A stretch of 64,000 bases of DNA from Siphonodentalium dalli (GCA_032622095.1 CP136069.1:128073123-128137122), one strand, 5' to 3'; shown: positions 35,644 to 46,930, numbered from the stretch's first letter. Notes: generated by a model not told the origin, from the letters alone. Translations and numbers: made by a program.

Positions 35644-35877
35644 CTAAAATACCGCTCTAACGTTGTCTGAATCTACAGCCCCTTCATTATTATATCCGTG
35701 TTTGGTCAGTTTGACCATTTTCTGCATGATCATGTTATGTATGGGTGATGTTTTCATTCGATGCTGGTATTCTATTAATCGTTCGTAACTTTTGAGAAAG
35801 AGGAACAACAACAATAACAACAACAACAACAACAACCGCCGCCGTAGCGTGACGAGCAAAATGTGATGTTTACACAC
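35644..35877 (-). pseudogene. C-terminal fragment of the zinc-finger gene, left arm
   Basis: Resembles the helical C-terminal part of the 37642-38277 gene: FLKSYERLIEYQHRMKTS, then KMVKLTKHGYNNEGA, where the gene has FLKSYRRLIEYQHRLKTS and KMVKLTKHGYNNEWA. Instead of the finger and linker it is preceded by a run of CAA-type triplets (Leu in this frame), and the last 20 or so codons differ. There is no ATG. It is a truncated relative, and its mirror lies at 41203-41434. Confidence 0.75.
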
Positions 35878-35879
35878 TT

Positions 35880-37625
35880 AAGCTCTGGATAAACAATACA
35901 TATCGCATCTGCAGCAGTCTACTTCATTGTGAATTAAGTCACTCTGGGTTAGTTGACTACATGCATGCACACACAACACAGCCGAGGGTTATTGTAATTT
36001 AATGAAAATGTCACACCGAGGTACGCCATCTTGATTGCTTTCAAAAAATAGTGCAACTTACCTGTTGGTAATTACTCATACGAATGAAGAGCGTTTAACT
36101 GATACGAAATTACTACACGAATGAACTGAGTCTTGATATTTATATTTCACATCTTTCTTAAATGTTCCAACACATACAGACATAGACATAGTGTTATACA
36201 GTCTTATCTGTACACACGCTACGACACCATTAAAGGTGAACAATACACTCACGATGTGACAACATATACAGACATAGGCATACACGAGGTAAGGGACGTT
36301 ATGTAATATTGGTGTGTGAATATTAAAGGAGCACAATGCGCTCTAAAGGGACACACGGCACTCATTATGAATGAATGTTAAAGAAACACAATACACACGC
36401 AGTGGGTGAAAGTTAAAAAGACGCAGAACAATATTTAAACTTAAAATTTTAGGGCTCTTAATGTACCATTTATGTATCGTTTCTCGCTCTACAATCTCCC
36501 ATCCCCACTTATAGATATATAACGAAGACGAGAATAACATGTTGATGTTTTCATGTTTAAGCTCAGGTATGACTCAAATTGTATCAATGGTACATATATG
36601 TGCATCTTATCACGTGGCGATCAAAATGTGATGTTTACACACTTAAGCTCTGAATAAACTATACATATCGCATCTGAATGAATTTCTGGAATGTAGGTTA
36701 GCCATGCGTTCACAGACACTGGAATACAATAGTCACTGTCTATATAGAAGTATGACCTTGTACGTAAATAATAAAGCGCGTTATCGAGTCTATTCATTCT
36801 CAATAATAGATGGTCATTTAGTCAAAACAGTATGGTGTCATTTATCCCCCACATATTGGAGCCACACATTACTTGATGTTCACTTATACAGTTGTATGTC
36901 AATTATCAGTGGAGTGTCAGTGTACTTCATTGTGAATTAAATCACTCTGGGTTATTTGACTATAAACTATAAACCTGTTACACCACAGCTGAGGGTTATT
37001 GTAATTTAATGAAAATGTCACACCGAGGTACGCCATCTTGATTGCTTTCAAAAATAGTGCAACTTACCTGTTGGTAATTACTCATACGAATGAAGAGCGT
37101 TTAACTGATACGAAATTACTACACGAATAAACTGAGTCTTGACATTTATATTTCACATCTTTCTTAAATGTTCCAACACATACAGACATAGACATAGTGT
37201 TATACAGTCTTATATGTACACACGCTACGACACCATTAAAGGTGGGCGTTACACTCACGATGTGACAACATATACAGACATAGGCATAGTGTTATACAGT
37301 CTTCTATGTACCAACGCTATGACATAATTAAAGGGGGATAATGCACGCACGGTTTGGAATGTTAAAGTGACACGAGGTAAGGGACGTTAGGTAATATTGG
37401 TGTGTGAATATTAAAGGAGCACAATGCGCTCTAAAGGGACACAAGACACTCATTATGAATGAATGTTAACAATACACACGCAGTGGGTGAAAGTTAAAAA
37501 GACACAGAACAATATTTAAACTTCAAATTTTAGGGCTCTTAGTGTACCATTTATGTATCGTTTCTCGCTCTACAATCCCCCTCCCCACTTATAGATATAT
37601 AACGAAGACGAGAATAACATGTTGA
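35880..37625 (-). repeat. Two related spacer units in the left arm
   Basis: 36546-37625 and 35880-36545 are diverged copies. Both run, on the minus strand, from CATCAACATGTTATTCTCGTC through a 91-bp repeat block, a GGTGTGACATTTTCATTAAA segment and down to CTTAAGTGTGTAAACATCAC. One follows the gene and the other precedes the gene fragment, so gene plus spacer was once duplicated in tandem. Mirrored at about 39366-41205. Confidence 0.75.
37170..37335. repeat. 91-bp repeat block, one of three per arm
   Basis: Two tandem units with ACAGACATAGGCATAGTGTT, ATACAGTCTT and ACGCTATGACACCATTAAAG. Sister blocks lie at about 34820-34985 and 36160-36290, with mirrors near 39655, 40750 and 42215. Confidence 0.85.
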
Positions 37626-37641
37626 TGAAGTTTATTGAAAT

Positions 37642-38277
37642 TTAATCATTGTCAGAAGCTTCGACCGTTAGATTTATTTCTAGGAGTTTCTTAAATTTTC
37701 TCATCGCTTCATCCGCAGCCCATTCATTATTATATCCGTGTTTGGTCAGTTTGACCATTTTCTTCATGATAGCGTTATGTATGCGGGATGTTTTCAATCG
37801 ATGCTGGTATTCTATCAATCGTCTGTAACTTTTGAGAAAGAGAGAAAACTCTGTGTCGACGCGTTCTAGCTGAGCTTTTCCCTCAGCCTCTTCTCCCGAC
37901 ACGCCCTCTTCTTCCATCAGTTGATCAAACTTATCAGACAATGCTTTCACATCATCGATGACGCGTTTCATCATACTTTTGAATGTGTCCATCTCATTGA
38001 CGCATCGCGCAGCTTTCTTACGGCCGAATACCGATCTACTACCGGCGACAGTATCATCCTCTGAATCCGAAGAGGACGAAGCGGTTCTAGATTCTGATGA
38101 AGGTGAACGGGGAATGATATCAGATTCGGACGAATCTAGAACCGTTTCTCGGTCATCTGTATCTTTCCCGAAAAAATCTCCATTCGTTCCTGACATAATT
38201 TCGTGTTTAATCTGTTTATGTCTTTGTAGATTGTAGTTCGTCGATAAAATATTTCCGCATAAATGGCACCCAGGCAT
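37642..38277 (-). CDS. C2H2 finger / acidic linker / helical-domain protein, left-arm copy
   Basis: An intact frame of 211 codons from an ATG 220 bp from the palindrome centre. A C2H2 finger opens it: Cys4, Cys7, His20, His25 (C-x2-C-x12-H-x4-H). Residues about 30-75 are acidic and Ser-rich with SSSSDSEDD. From about 88 to the end the protein looks helical and charged, with MMKRVIDDVKALSDKFDQL, EEAEGKAQLE, YRRLIEYQHRLKT and KLTKHGYNNEWAADEAMRKF, and it ends SDND. No transposase or nuclease motif is visible. I do not recognise it. From memory, the finger-plus-helical layout resembles uncharacterised proteins repeated in other invertebrate genomes, possibly carried by mobile elements. AATAAA on the gene strand overlaps the stop codon (37639). 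Confidence 0.7.
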   Translation of the reverse strand: MPGCHLCGNILSTNYNLQRHKQIKHEIMSGTNGDFFGKDTDDRETVLDSSESDIIPRSPSSESRTASSSSDSEDDTVAGSRSVFGRKKAARCVNEMDTFKSMMKRVIDDVKALSDKFDQLMEEEGVSGEEAEGKAQLERVDTEFSLFLKSYRRLIEYQHRLKTSRIHNAIMKKMVKLTKHGYNNEWAADEAMRKFKKLLEINLTVEASDND

Positions 38278-38380
38278 TATCGCGAATTATTGGAATAACG
38301 ATCACTCTTATATTAACGAAAAGATCGAAAAAGTTCTGTTAAAAAAAATGGCGCGCGCGCGGCCCCTTCCCCTTTTTTGG

Positions 38381-38612
38381 AAAAAAATGTACGCATGATA
38401 ACATTATATTCATACATGCTAACGATGACGTTAAGGTCGTTTTGGTGTTCTCCACTCTTGCTCCTGTGCTCAGTTGCTCATTTGCTCTTTGTCCCACTCC
38501 CCCACTTGATCATTTGCTCTTTTTTCTTGCTCATTTACTCTTTTCTCCTCTCCTCGAATGCACTTCTCCTTTTGATACGTACGATCCCCCATACAAAAAA
38601 AATCCGAACCAA
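38381..38612. other. Central spacer of the palindrome
   Basis: 232 bp of single-copy DNA between the arms. It includes several TTGCTCATTTGCTC-like motifs resembling the outer TGAGCAAA runs. GC-rich (GC)n tracts sit just inside each arm (about 38351-38363 and 38629-38643). The two gene copies diverge from here, so this is the natural place for a shared promoter, but I see no defined promoter motif. Confidence 0.7.
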
Positions 38613-38715
38613 AAAAGGGGAAGGGGCCGCGCGCGCGCGCGCCAGTTTTTTTAACAGAACTTTTTCGATCTTTTCGTTAATATAAGAGTGATCGTTATTC
38701 CAATAATTCGCGATA

Positions 38716-39351
38716 ATGCCTGGGTGCCATTTATGCGGAAATATTTTATCGACGAACTACAATCTACAAAGACATAAACAGATTAAACACGGAATTATGT
38801 CAGGAACGAATGGAGATTTTTTCGGGAAAGATACAGATGACCGAGAAACGGTTCTAGATTCGTCCGAATCTGATATCATTCCCCGTTCACCTTCATCAGA
38901 ATCTAGAACCGCTTCGTCCTCTTCAGATTCATAGGATGATACTGTCGCCGGTAGTAGATCGGTATTCGGCCGTAAGAAAGCTGCGCGATGCGTCAATGAG
39001 ATGGACACATTCAAAAGTATGATGAAACGCGTCATCGATGATGTGAAAGCATTGTCTGATAAGTTTGATCAACTGATGGAAGAAGAGGGCGTGTCGAGAG
39101 AAGAGGCTGAGGGAAAAGCTCAGCTAGAACACGTCGACACAGAGTTTTCTCTCTTTCTCAAAAGTTACAGACGATTGATAGAATACCAGCATCGATTGAA
39201 AACATCCCGCATACATAACGCTATCATGAAGAAAATGGTCAAACTGACCAAACACGGATATAATAATGAATGGGCTGCGGATGAAGCGATGAGAAAATTC
39301 AAGAAACTCCTAGAAATAAATCTAACGGTCGAAGCTTCTGACAATGATTAA
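38716..39351 (+). pseudogene. C2H2 finger / helical-domain protein, right-arm copy
   Basis: Mirror copy of 37642-38277, with the same length, start and end. The finger and the helical region are both preserved with only a few substitutions, but the frame is interrupted once, so I call it broken. Preservation of the left copy beside a nearly intact right copy suggests the gene was functional until recently. Confidence 0.75.
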
Positions 39352-41202
39352 ATTTCAATAAACTTCATCAACATGTTATTCTCGTCTTCGTTATATATCT
39401 ATAAGTGGGGAGGGGGATTGTAGAGCGAGAAACGATACATAAATGGTACATTAAGAGCCCTAAAATTTGAAGTTTAAATATTGTTCTGTGTCTTTTTAAC
39501 TTTCACGCACTGCGTGTGTATTGTTAACATTCATTCATAATGAGTGTCTTGTGTCCATTTAGAGCGCATTGTGCTCCTTTAATATTCACACACCAATATT
39601 ACATAACGTCCCTTACCTCGTGTCACTTTAACATTCCAAACCGTGCGTGCATTATCCCCCTTTAATTATGTCATAGCGTTGGTACATAGAAGACTGTATA
39701 ACACTATGCCTATGTCTGTATATGTTGTCACATCGTGAGTGTAACGCCCACCTTTAATGGTGTCGTAGCGTGTGTACATATAAGATTGTATAACACTATG
39801 TCTATGGCTGTATCTGGTGGAACATTTAAGAAAGATGTGAAATATAAATGTCAAGACTCAGTTTATTCGTGTAGTAATTTCGTATCAGTTAAACGCTCTT
39901 CATTCGTATGAGTAATTACCAACAGGTAAGTTGCAATATTTTTGAAAGCAATCAAGATGGCGTACCTCGGTGTGACATTTTCATTAAATTACAATAACCC
40001 TCGGCTGTGGTGTAACAGGTTTATAGATTATAGTCAAATAACCCAGAGTGATTTAATTCACAATGAAGTACACTGACACTCCACTGATAATTGACATACA
40101 ACTGTATAAGTGAACATCAAGTAATGTGTGGCTCCAATATGTGGGGGGATAAATGACACCATACTGTTTTGACTAAATGACCATCTATTATTGAGAATGA
40201 ATAGACTCGATAACGCGCTTTATTATTTATGTACAAGGTCATACTTCTCTATAGACAGTGACTATTGTATTCCAGTGTCTGTGAACGCATGGCTAACCTA
40301 CATTCCAGAAATTCATTCAGATGCGATATGTATAGTTTATTCAGAGCTTAAGTGTGTAAACATCACATTTTGATCGCCACGTGATAAGATGCACATATAT
40401 GTACCATCGATACAATTTGAGTCATACCTGAGCTTAAACATGAAAACATCAACATGTTATTCTCGTCTTCGTTATATATCTATAAGTGGGGATGGGAGAT
40501 TGTAGAGCGAGAAACGATACATAAATGGTACATTAAGAGCCCTAAAATTTTAAGTTTAAATATTGTTCTGTGTCTTTTTAACTTTCACCCACTGCGTGTG
40601 TATTGTGTTTCTTTAACATTCATTCATAATGAGTGCCGTGTGTCCCTTTAGAGCGCATTGTGCTCCTTTAATATTCACACACCAATATTACATAACGTCC
40701 CTTACCTCGTGTCACTTTAACATTCCACACCGTGCGTGCATTACCCCCCTTTAATTATGTCATAGCGTTGGTACATGAAATACTGTATAACACTATGCCT
40801 ATGTCTGTATATGTTGTCACATCGTGAGTGTATTGTTCACCTTTAATGGTGTCGTAGCGTGTGCACATATAAGACTCTATAACACTATGTCTATGTATGT
40901 ATGTGTTGGAACATTTAAGAAAGATGTGAAATATAAATGTCAAGACTCAGTTCATTCGTGTAGTAATTTCGTATCAGTTAAACGCTCTTCATTCGTATGA
41001 GTAATTACCAACAGGTAAGTTGCACTATTTTTTTTAAAGCAATCAAGATGGTGTACCTCGGTGTGACATTTTCATTAAATTACAATAACCCTCGGCTGTG
41101 TTGTGTGTGCATGCATGTAGTCAACTAACCCAGAGTGACTTAATTCACAATGAAGTAGACTGCTGCAGATGCGATATGTATTGTTTATCCAGAGCTTAAG
41201 TG

Positions 41203-41434
41203 TGTAAACATCACATTTTGCTCGTCACGCTACGGCGGCGGTTGTTGTTGCTGTTGTTGTTGTTGTTATTGTTGTTGTTCCTCTTTCTCAAAAGTTACGA
41301 ACATAGAATACCAGCATCGAATGAAAACATCACCCATACATAACATGATCATGAAGAAAATGGTCAAACTGACCAAACACGGATATAATAATGAAGGGGC
41401 TGTAGATTCAGACAACGTTAGAGCGGTATTTTAG
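41203..41434 (+). pseudogene. C-terminal fragment of the zinc-finger gene, right arm
   Basis: Mirror of 35644-35877, with the GTT-type triplet run followed by a helical-domain segment. It is less well preserved than the left fragment. Confidence 0.7.
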
Positions 41435-41764
41435 CTTCTGCTCTATGAGCGGTACTTTAGCTATGTATCTGCCCTATGGGGCGGTACTTTAGCTTTGTAT
41501 CACAATCGATTTCATCATGTCACCAGGTTACACATATCTATATAATAGAGTGCTCATATTGAAATCACTCATAATTGCATTGACATTTGGATAGGTAGGT
41601 TGTATTGTAGACACACGAATTAAATTTGTCTGGCCATGAATGCCAATGCACCATGATAGTTATCGATGTCAATAATGCGTTTCATTGAGATCTTGATTGA
41701 GTTGATGACAATATTCTGACAAAATTTCTTTTCGATCTATAAAATGCTGCTTTTTATTATCGAC

Positions 41765-42182
41765 ATGATCACTTGCTCACTTGCTCACCTCTTGCTCATT
41801 TGCTCATTTGTATTGTTCATTTGCTCATTTTCTTGCTCATTTTGCTCATTTTCTTGCTCATTTGCTCATTTTTTTGCTCATTTGCTCATTTTTTTGCTCA
41901 TTAGCTCATTTTTATTGCTCATTTGCTCCTTTTCTAGCTCATTTGCTCATTTTCTTGCTCATTTGCTCATTTTTTTGCTCATTTGCTCATTTTTTATTGC
42001 TCATTTTCTTGCTCATTTGCTCATTTTCTTGCTCATTTGCTCATTTTCTTGCTCATTTGCTCATTGTTTTGCTCATTTTTATTGCTCATTTGCTCATGTT
42101 CTTGCTCATTTGCTCATTTTTTTGCTCATTTGCTCATTTTTTTGCTCATTTGCTCATTTGTTTTGCTCATTTGCTCATTGAT
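41765..42182. repeat. TTTGCTCA-type repeat, right arm
   Basis: Mirror of 35018-35312 and about 120 bp longer. This is the largest length difference between the arms. Confidence 0.92.
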
Positions 42183-42811
42183 TGGTGCATACTCAAGAGT
42201 CATAGACCTAACATCCAATGTACTTTAATGGTGTCATAGCGTGGGTACATAGAAGACTGTATAACACTATGCCTATGTCTGTATCTGTTGTCACACCGTG
42301 AGTGGATTGTCCGCCTTTAATGATGTCATAGCGTGTGTACATGCAAGACAGTATAACACTATGATTATGTCTGTAGCTGTTGTTGGTAAGATGTGAAATA
42401 TAGATTTCAAGGTTCAATTCATTCATGTAGTAATTTCGTATATGTTCAACGCTCTTCATTCGTGCGCTTGTATTGTTAACATTCATTCATAATGAGTGTC
42501 CCTTTAGATCGATAAATAAGTTTTAAAGGTCATTATATTCCACAGTCAAATCTATTGGTGATCGAATTTGATAACTATTTTATTGGAACAACTAAGAGTA
42601 TTATTTACGTGAGATCAATGAGTTCAATTATTATAAATAATACATTGCAGGCATCGGTGGATACCCGATTGCCACATTTAGTGATCACGTGATAAACTGA
42701 TAAAATGTCCAAGTGACGTACTATATGTATGCATTCTGATCCGCTGTTGTTATTCATTCCATAACGTAATGCCTCAGTCCGGTCGAAAATGGGTTGCTCG
42801 TCATCTTCATT

Positions 42812-42935
42812 ATATTGAAATTTTTGAAGTTTTTGAAATTTTTGAAGTTTTTTGAAATTTTTGAAATTTTTGAAATTTTTGAAGTTTTTGAAATTTTTGA
42901 AATTTTTGAAGTTTTGGAAATTTTTGAAGTTTTGG
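42812..42935. repeat. GAAATTTTTGAAGTTTTT-type run, right arm
   Basis: Mirror of 34245-34385. Confidence 0.9.
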
Positions 42936-43839
42936 GTTTTGAATTATTTTTTTTGGGAATATTTTAGTACAAACAATTTTAACCCCCAAAAAATCTATTT
43001 TTAGATGTGGGTCTAACGAGCCCCCCATACTACTACTACAAGATCATTTTCAACCTATTGTTGGTTTGGAAATTACAACTAATGTTGTGTCAGGTATGAA
43101 ATTTCCAACTGTTGAAAATTTTGAACAAAGTTGTCACGTCCCTGTCCGTGTTCAATATTCGAAATACACGGGTTGAAATGACAACGAACGCTAAAACACA
43201 GTCGCCAAGCCCGAGCAACAATTAATCAAAACATATTTGCCTGTCACAATGCTTCGGCGTTGACCGTGACGTATAGCGGACATGAGTTTTGCTCACACGA
43301 ACTAATACCGTTTTCTTTCTGTGTGCATTTCTATATCAACCCGTTTACACTAGTCTGCATGTAGATCTGTGTACAGTTCTATAGCAATGTAAATGCACCC
43401 TAAGTGAGATGTCATGTGGAGGCAACATGACCTATCCAGGTCGTCTTTCTGTTGCCATCATAAATAACAAAAACATCTAGGTTTATTTTATAATGTAACC
43501 GGTCATATGACACGTGAGAGCTGGATCGATTATGTTATAATCCTTGTTCATTATTAAAAGCTAATAAAAGGACAAATAAATTTAGAAATCGTGACGAGAA
43601 ACCACATAATATTGGTTAAATAAACATTTTTTTTATAAATCAATTAATTGATTAATTAATCAATTCGCATTAATATATCAATCAATCAACTAATTAATTA
43701 ATAAGCACTGAATATAGGCATAAAATATAAATATATGTCAGACATTATGAAAATTCATTTTACTAATGAGGGGAAGGTCGTTCAATAATAAAAATTTCTT
43801 TCCTTTTAACTGGTTCGTTGAAGTTAGAGTTAAGTGTAT

Positions 43840-44645
43840 CATGTTTATACAATCTGGACAAACTTATTTTTGCATTTAATAATTATAGAATAATTATCAA
43901 TATTGGATTTTGTTAATTGGCTCTTAAAAGCTGACTTCGGTCGAATACTCTGTATCTTTTTATCCAGTGAGTTCCATTCCTTTGGAAACACATGTAGGGG
44001 CAGTTTTTCAGTAAACATAATGCGAGCTCTTGATTTCTACATTTTTCCTGAAGACCTGGTAATCATACTGGGATTTTTATATATTTCAAAACTATTTATA
44101 AACGATTTGGGTACATTTACACAACTCCAGTCTTGCATAAATAGACATATCCGTTGTCTGTATTCATCCTGTAATTTTAAAATGTTATTAGTTTTAAATA
44201 AGGGTTCGGTGTGACTATTGTAGCGTTTTTATTGATAGCTGATTTCTTTTTCCTGTATCACTACAACTTGATTTTGAGTACTCGCATTCGCCCATAACTC
44301 AATTCCATAGAGAATATGAGAATGTACTAAAGTAAAATATAGCATTCGAAGACAATCAAAGGGGAGGATTTTTTTTACTCGATTTATAGCAAACAGAGAG
44401 TTAGACATTTTTGCGCAAACGGCTTTCACATGGTATTCAAATATCAAATGTTCATCTATATGTATACCCCGAAATTTGAAAGATTCATCTTGACAGTCTG
44501 ATCCTATTCTTTCAACATGTTGTCCATTTATATTCAGCCTACGATTCGCAACTACATAAGGACCATTTTTTGGTTGTATCACCATATATTTAGTTTTATT
44601 TGTGTTCAATGATAGTTTATTTGCTCTACACCAAATACTCAATTT
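43840..44645 (-). pseudogene. LINE RT thumb and C-terminal region
   Basis: The frame 44229-44642 starts with LSIWCRANKLSLNTNKTKYM, the segment that follows the catalytic motif in LINE RTs. It continues with FKFRGIHIDEHLIFEYHV and HSHILYGIELWANAS. Further codons in another frame down to about 43840 include FPKEWNSLDKKIQSIRPKSA, the usual end of such ORFs. Confidence 0.82.
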
Positions 44646-44699
44646 CCCAAGTTACTTGTTGAAGTAGTCATACAAATAATCCAGATTACTGTGCGAAAA

Positions 44700-45260
44700 T
44701 TACACAGTTGTGTCATCAGCAAAAGATAAACGTGATAGAGCAGTAGATTTGTGCATATCAGTAACATGAACTAAGAAAAGAATCGACCCAGAAACATATC
44801 CCTGAGGGACTCCACATGTAATTGGGAGTTTGGAAGAAACCATATCTTCCAAATCAACACATTGAGATCTATTGGTCAAATAATTTCTAAACCACTCATT
44901 GGCTTTGCCTCTTACTCCATAGGATTCAAGTTTACTCAGCATAATTTCATGATTTATTGTGTCAAAGGCTTTAGAAAAATAAATAAATGCAGTTAGAGTA
45001 CAATCTGTGTTCTTCTTATCATTATTCAAACCCACATCATAGAGTAGCTTTAAAATTGAATGAATTGTTGAGTGATCTTTTCTAACTCCATACTGATCAT
45101 GATAGAGAATGTCACGTTTGTTTAAAAAATCAACTAATCTGTGACACACAATTCTTTCTAAAATTTTAGAAAAAATGGGAAGAAGACTGATTGGGCGATA
45201 GTTTCCCGTTATCTTTGATTCACCTGATTTAAAGAGAGGGATAACCCTTGCTATCTTCAT
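44700..45260 (-). pseudogene. LINE reverse transcriptase, fingers and palm
   Basis: A 186-codon frame. ARVIPLFKSGESKITGNYRPISLLP opens the fingers; FIYFSKAFDTINHEIML carries the motif A Asp; CGVPQGYVSGSILFLVHVTDM is motif B with the usual SVLGP changed to YVSGS; FADDTTV is motif C. The Tyr-for-Ser change and the interrupted downstream frame indicate a decayed copy. Confidence 0.88.
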
Positions 45261-46158
45261 ATCATTGGGAATAATTCCTGTTTACATGATGGAAAGATTG
45301 AAGATATGACATTTGCTCTACACCAAATACTCAATTTCTCAAGTTCCTTGTTGAAGTAGTCATTGATAACTTTCTTCATAATAAAAGAATTAAGACCATC
45401 ATTATCAATACTGTGCTCTACTTTACTGCAAGAAACTGTAGTTTCAATTTCTTCCATTGTAGTGGGGCGAAAAAACAGTGTTCACTACAAGGTGTAGGTA
45501 AGTAAGAAGAAAAGTTTTTACAAGTTTGTGGTATTTTTTCAGCTTCAGTGGTACCAATGGTAGAGAAATATGCATTAAAGGCTTCCGCGGCTTCTTTTCT
45601 ATTTGCTATTTCGACCCCTCCAATAATGAATGACATAGGATATTCCATTTTGTTTAGATCTTTGTTGCATTATCTCACCAATAAGTTTCCAAGTTTTTTT
45701 CATATTATGTTTATATTCATTTACCATATGTATATAGTACAAAGTCTTTCTTGCTCGTTTTATTTTATTAAAAAGTTTACAAAATTCTTTGTATTTTAAG
45801 ACATTGGTTTTAGAGGGATCCTTAAGTTTTTTATGAAAAAGTTTAGCTTTATGTTCAGAGGAAATCATCAGTCCATTGGAAATCCATGGTTTCTGTTTAA
45901 TAGATTTTTACCTCGATCGCTTAAGTGGAAAAGCTATTTCAATGGCATTTGAATAAATTTCCATAAATGATTTATATGATTCCTGAGGACAAGTTCTTCC
46001 TACAACACTATTATAGTTAGCATACATTAAAAGTTGTTTGTAGCAGGATATATTTTCATCATTAAAGTTCCGCTGATATTCCATCTTGGATTTTTTATAA
46101 GATTTATTTTGTTTACTCTTGTAACAGAGGAAAGTGCCAAAGTGGTCAGATATATCAC

Positions 46159-46800
46159 TTAGTATAATACCAGTTTCATAATCAATAGTTTAAAAATTAA
46201 AATTTGATCAATCAAAGTAGCAGTTAGGTCGGTCACTCTAGTTGGTTTTGTTATTTTTGGGATGAAACTAGAGGCAAAGACATAGTTAAGAAAAGTATTA
46301 GTTTTATCATGTCTACTATATTTTAATAAGTCAATATTAAAATCTCCTATCAAAATTATTTTGTTGTGCTCTCTATTAAACTGAACCATCTTCTCGTTTA
46401 TTATTTTTATAAATTTATCTAGGTCTGCCTTTGGCGCTGTATTAGGCCTATAAATAGTTCCAACTATATAAGATTTATTTTTGTTTGTCAATACTTCAAC
46501 AAAAAGTGACTCAAATACATGAGGAATAAATGTTGTTAAATCTTCTCTGATCTTATAAGATAAATCATTTCGAATATAAATGCCCACACCGCCATGGCAA
46601 TCATCTCCATCCGGGCGTCATCTTTTAATTAATGAATGGTATCCATTCAGAGGAAACTCAATACAATCTGGTGTCCTGAAAATTTCAGTCAGCCCAATAA
46701 CTCCGAATTTTGATTTATTATTCTGTAATTCAAACATTAGTGTATTTAAGTCATCCCAGTGAGAATTCAGACTTTGTCAGTTCAGGTGAAAGACAGATAG
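46159..46800 (-). pseudogene. LINE APE-type endonuclease
   Basis: The open part (46159-46587) has GIYIRNDLSYKIREDL, VGTIYRPNTAPKADLDKF and the diagnostic GDFNIDLL, with ATLIDQI near the end. Upstream, in broken frames, KFGVIGLTEIF and HLN-QSLNSHWDDL lie at about 46700-46790, corresponding to the conserved start of the domain. It would nick target DNA to prime reverse transcription. Confidence 0.82.
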
Positions 46801-46930
46801 ATGTTCATCCTTCGTGGATACGTTATCATGAACATATTTAGGAGAAACGTAATGACAATCTGGTATTTGCAAAATAGTCTCATCATCCTGTTCTGCGATA
46901 TCAAGGGCCTCAATATGTTTCTATTAACGT

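Larger units (their letters stand above)
34157..38380 (+). repeat. Left arm of the palindrome
   Basis: From AGTATGGGGGGCTCG at the outer end to CCCTTCCCCTTTTTTGG near the centre. Close to the centre, position x pairs with 76993 minus x; indels shift this further out. Order from outside in: AAATTTC-rich run, unique part, 91-bp repeat block, TGAGCAAA run, gene fragment, two related spacer units, gene copy. Confidence 0.92.
38613..43036 (-). repeat. Right arm of the palindrome
   Basis: Inverted copy of the left arm with the same order of parts. It is about 200 bp longer, mainly because its TTTGCTCA run is longer. Confidence 0.92.
33414..43400. mobile_element. 10-kb palindromic element with long inverted arms
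   Basis: Ends are inverted: GGGTGCATTTACACTG at 33414 and, on the other strand, GGGTGCATTTACATTG from 43400. Similarity continues for about 36 bp (ATAGAACTGTA, ACAGAT). TAA directly flanks both ends (33411-33413 and 43401-43403). A GGG start with a 3-bp TAA target duplication is what PIF/Harbinger transposons show; no transposase is visible, so this is only a suggestion. The interior holds two arms of over 4 kb around a 232-bp centre, each with one copy of an unrecognised gene plus a fragment of it. Long-armed foldback elements such as Galileo are an architectural parallel. The arms differ by many substitutions and indels, which argues against an assembly foldback. Confidence 0.72.
43700..46930 (-). 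mobile_element. LINE with APE endonuclease and RT, decayed (CR1/Jockey-like)
   Basis: A non-LTR retrotransposon read on the minus strand, with endonuclease (about 46160-46800), a linker (45600-46130), RT (44700-45260) and a C-terminal region (43840-44650). ATTGATTAATTAATCAATT-type sequence at 43640-43700 may mark the 3' tail. Upstream of the endonuclease, coding-like sequence reaches about 46915; no ORF1 is seen, so the copy is probably 5'-truncated or its ORF1 is gone. Stops and frame changes separate the pieces, so it is dead. The motifs fit the CR1/Jockey group; I cannot name the clade. Confidence 0.88.

Noticed and set aside
33414-43400. Polinton/Maverick identity for the palindromic element
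   Set aside because: No integrase, protein-primed polymerase, ATPase or capsid frame is seen. The ends are GGG with a 3-bp TAA duplication rather than AG-type ends with 6 bp.
33414-43400. Assembly foldback artefact as explanation of the palindrome
   Set aside because: The arms differ by many substitutions and by indels totalling about 200 bp, and the outer parts differ while the ends carry matching TAA flanks. Read-level confirmation is still desirable.
43640-43700. ATTGATTAATTAATCAATT run as an origin or operator
   Set aside because: More simply the simple-sequence 3' tail of the adjacent LINE.
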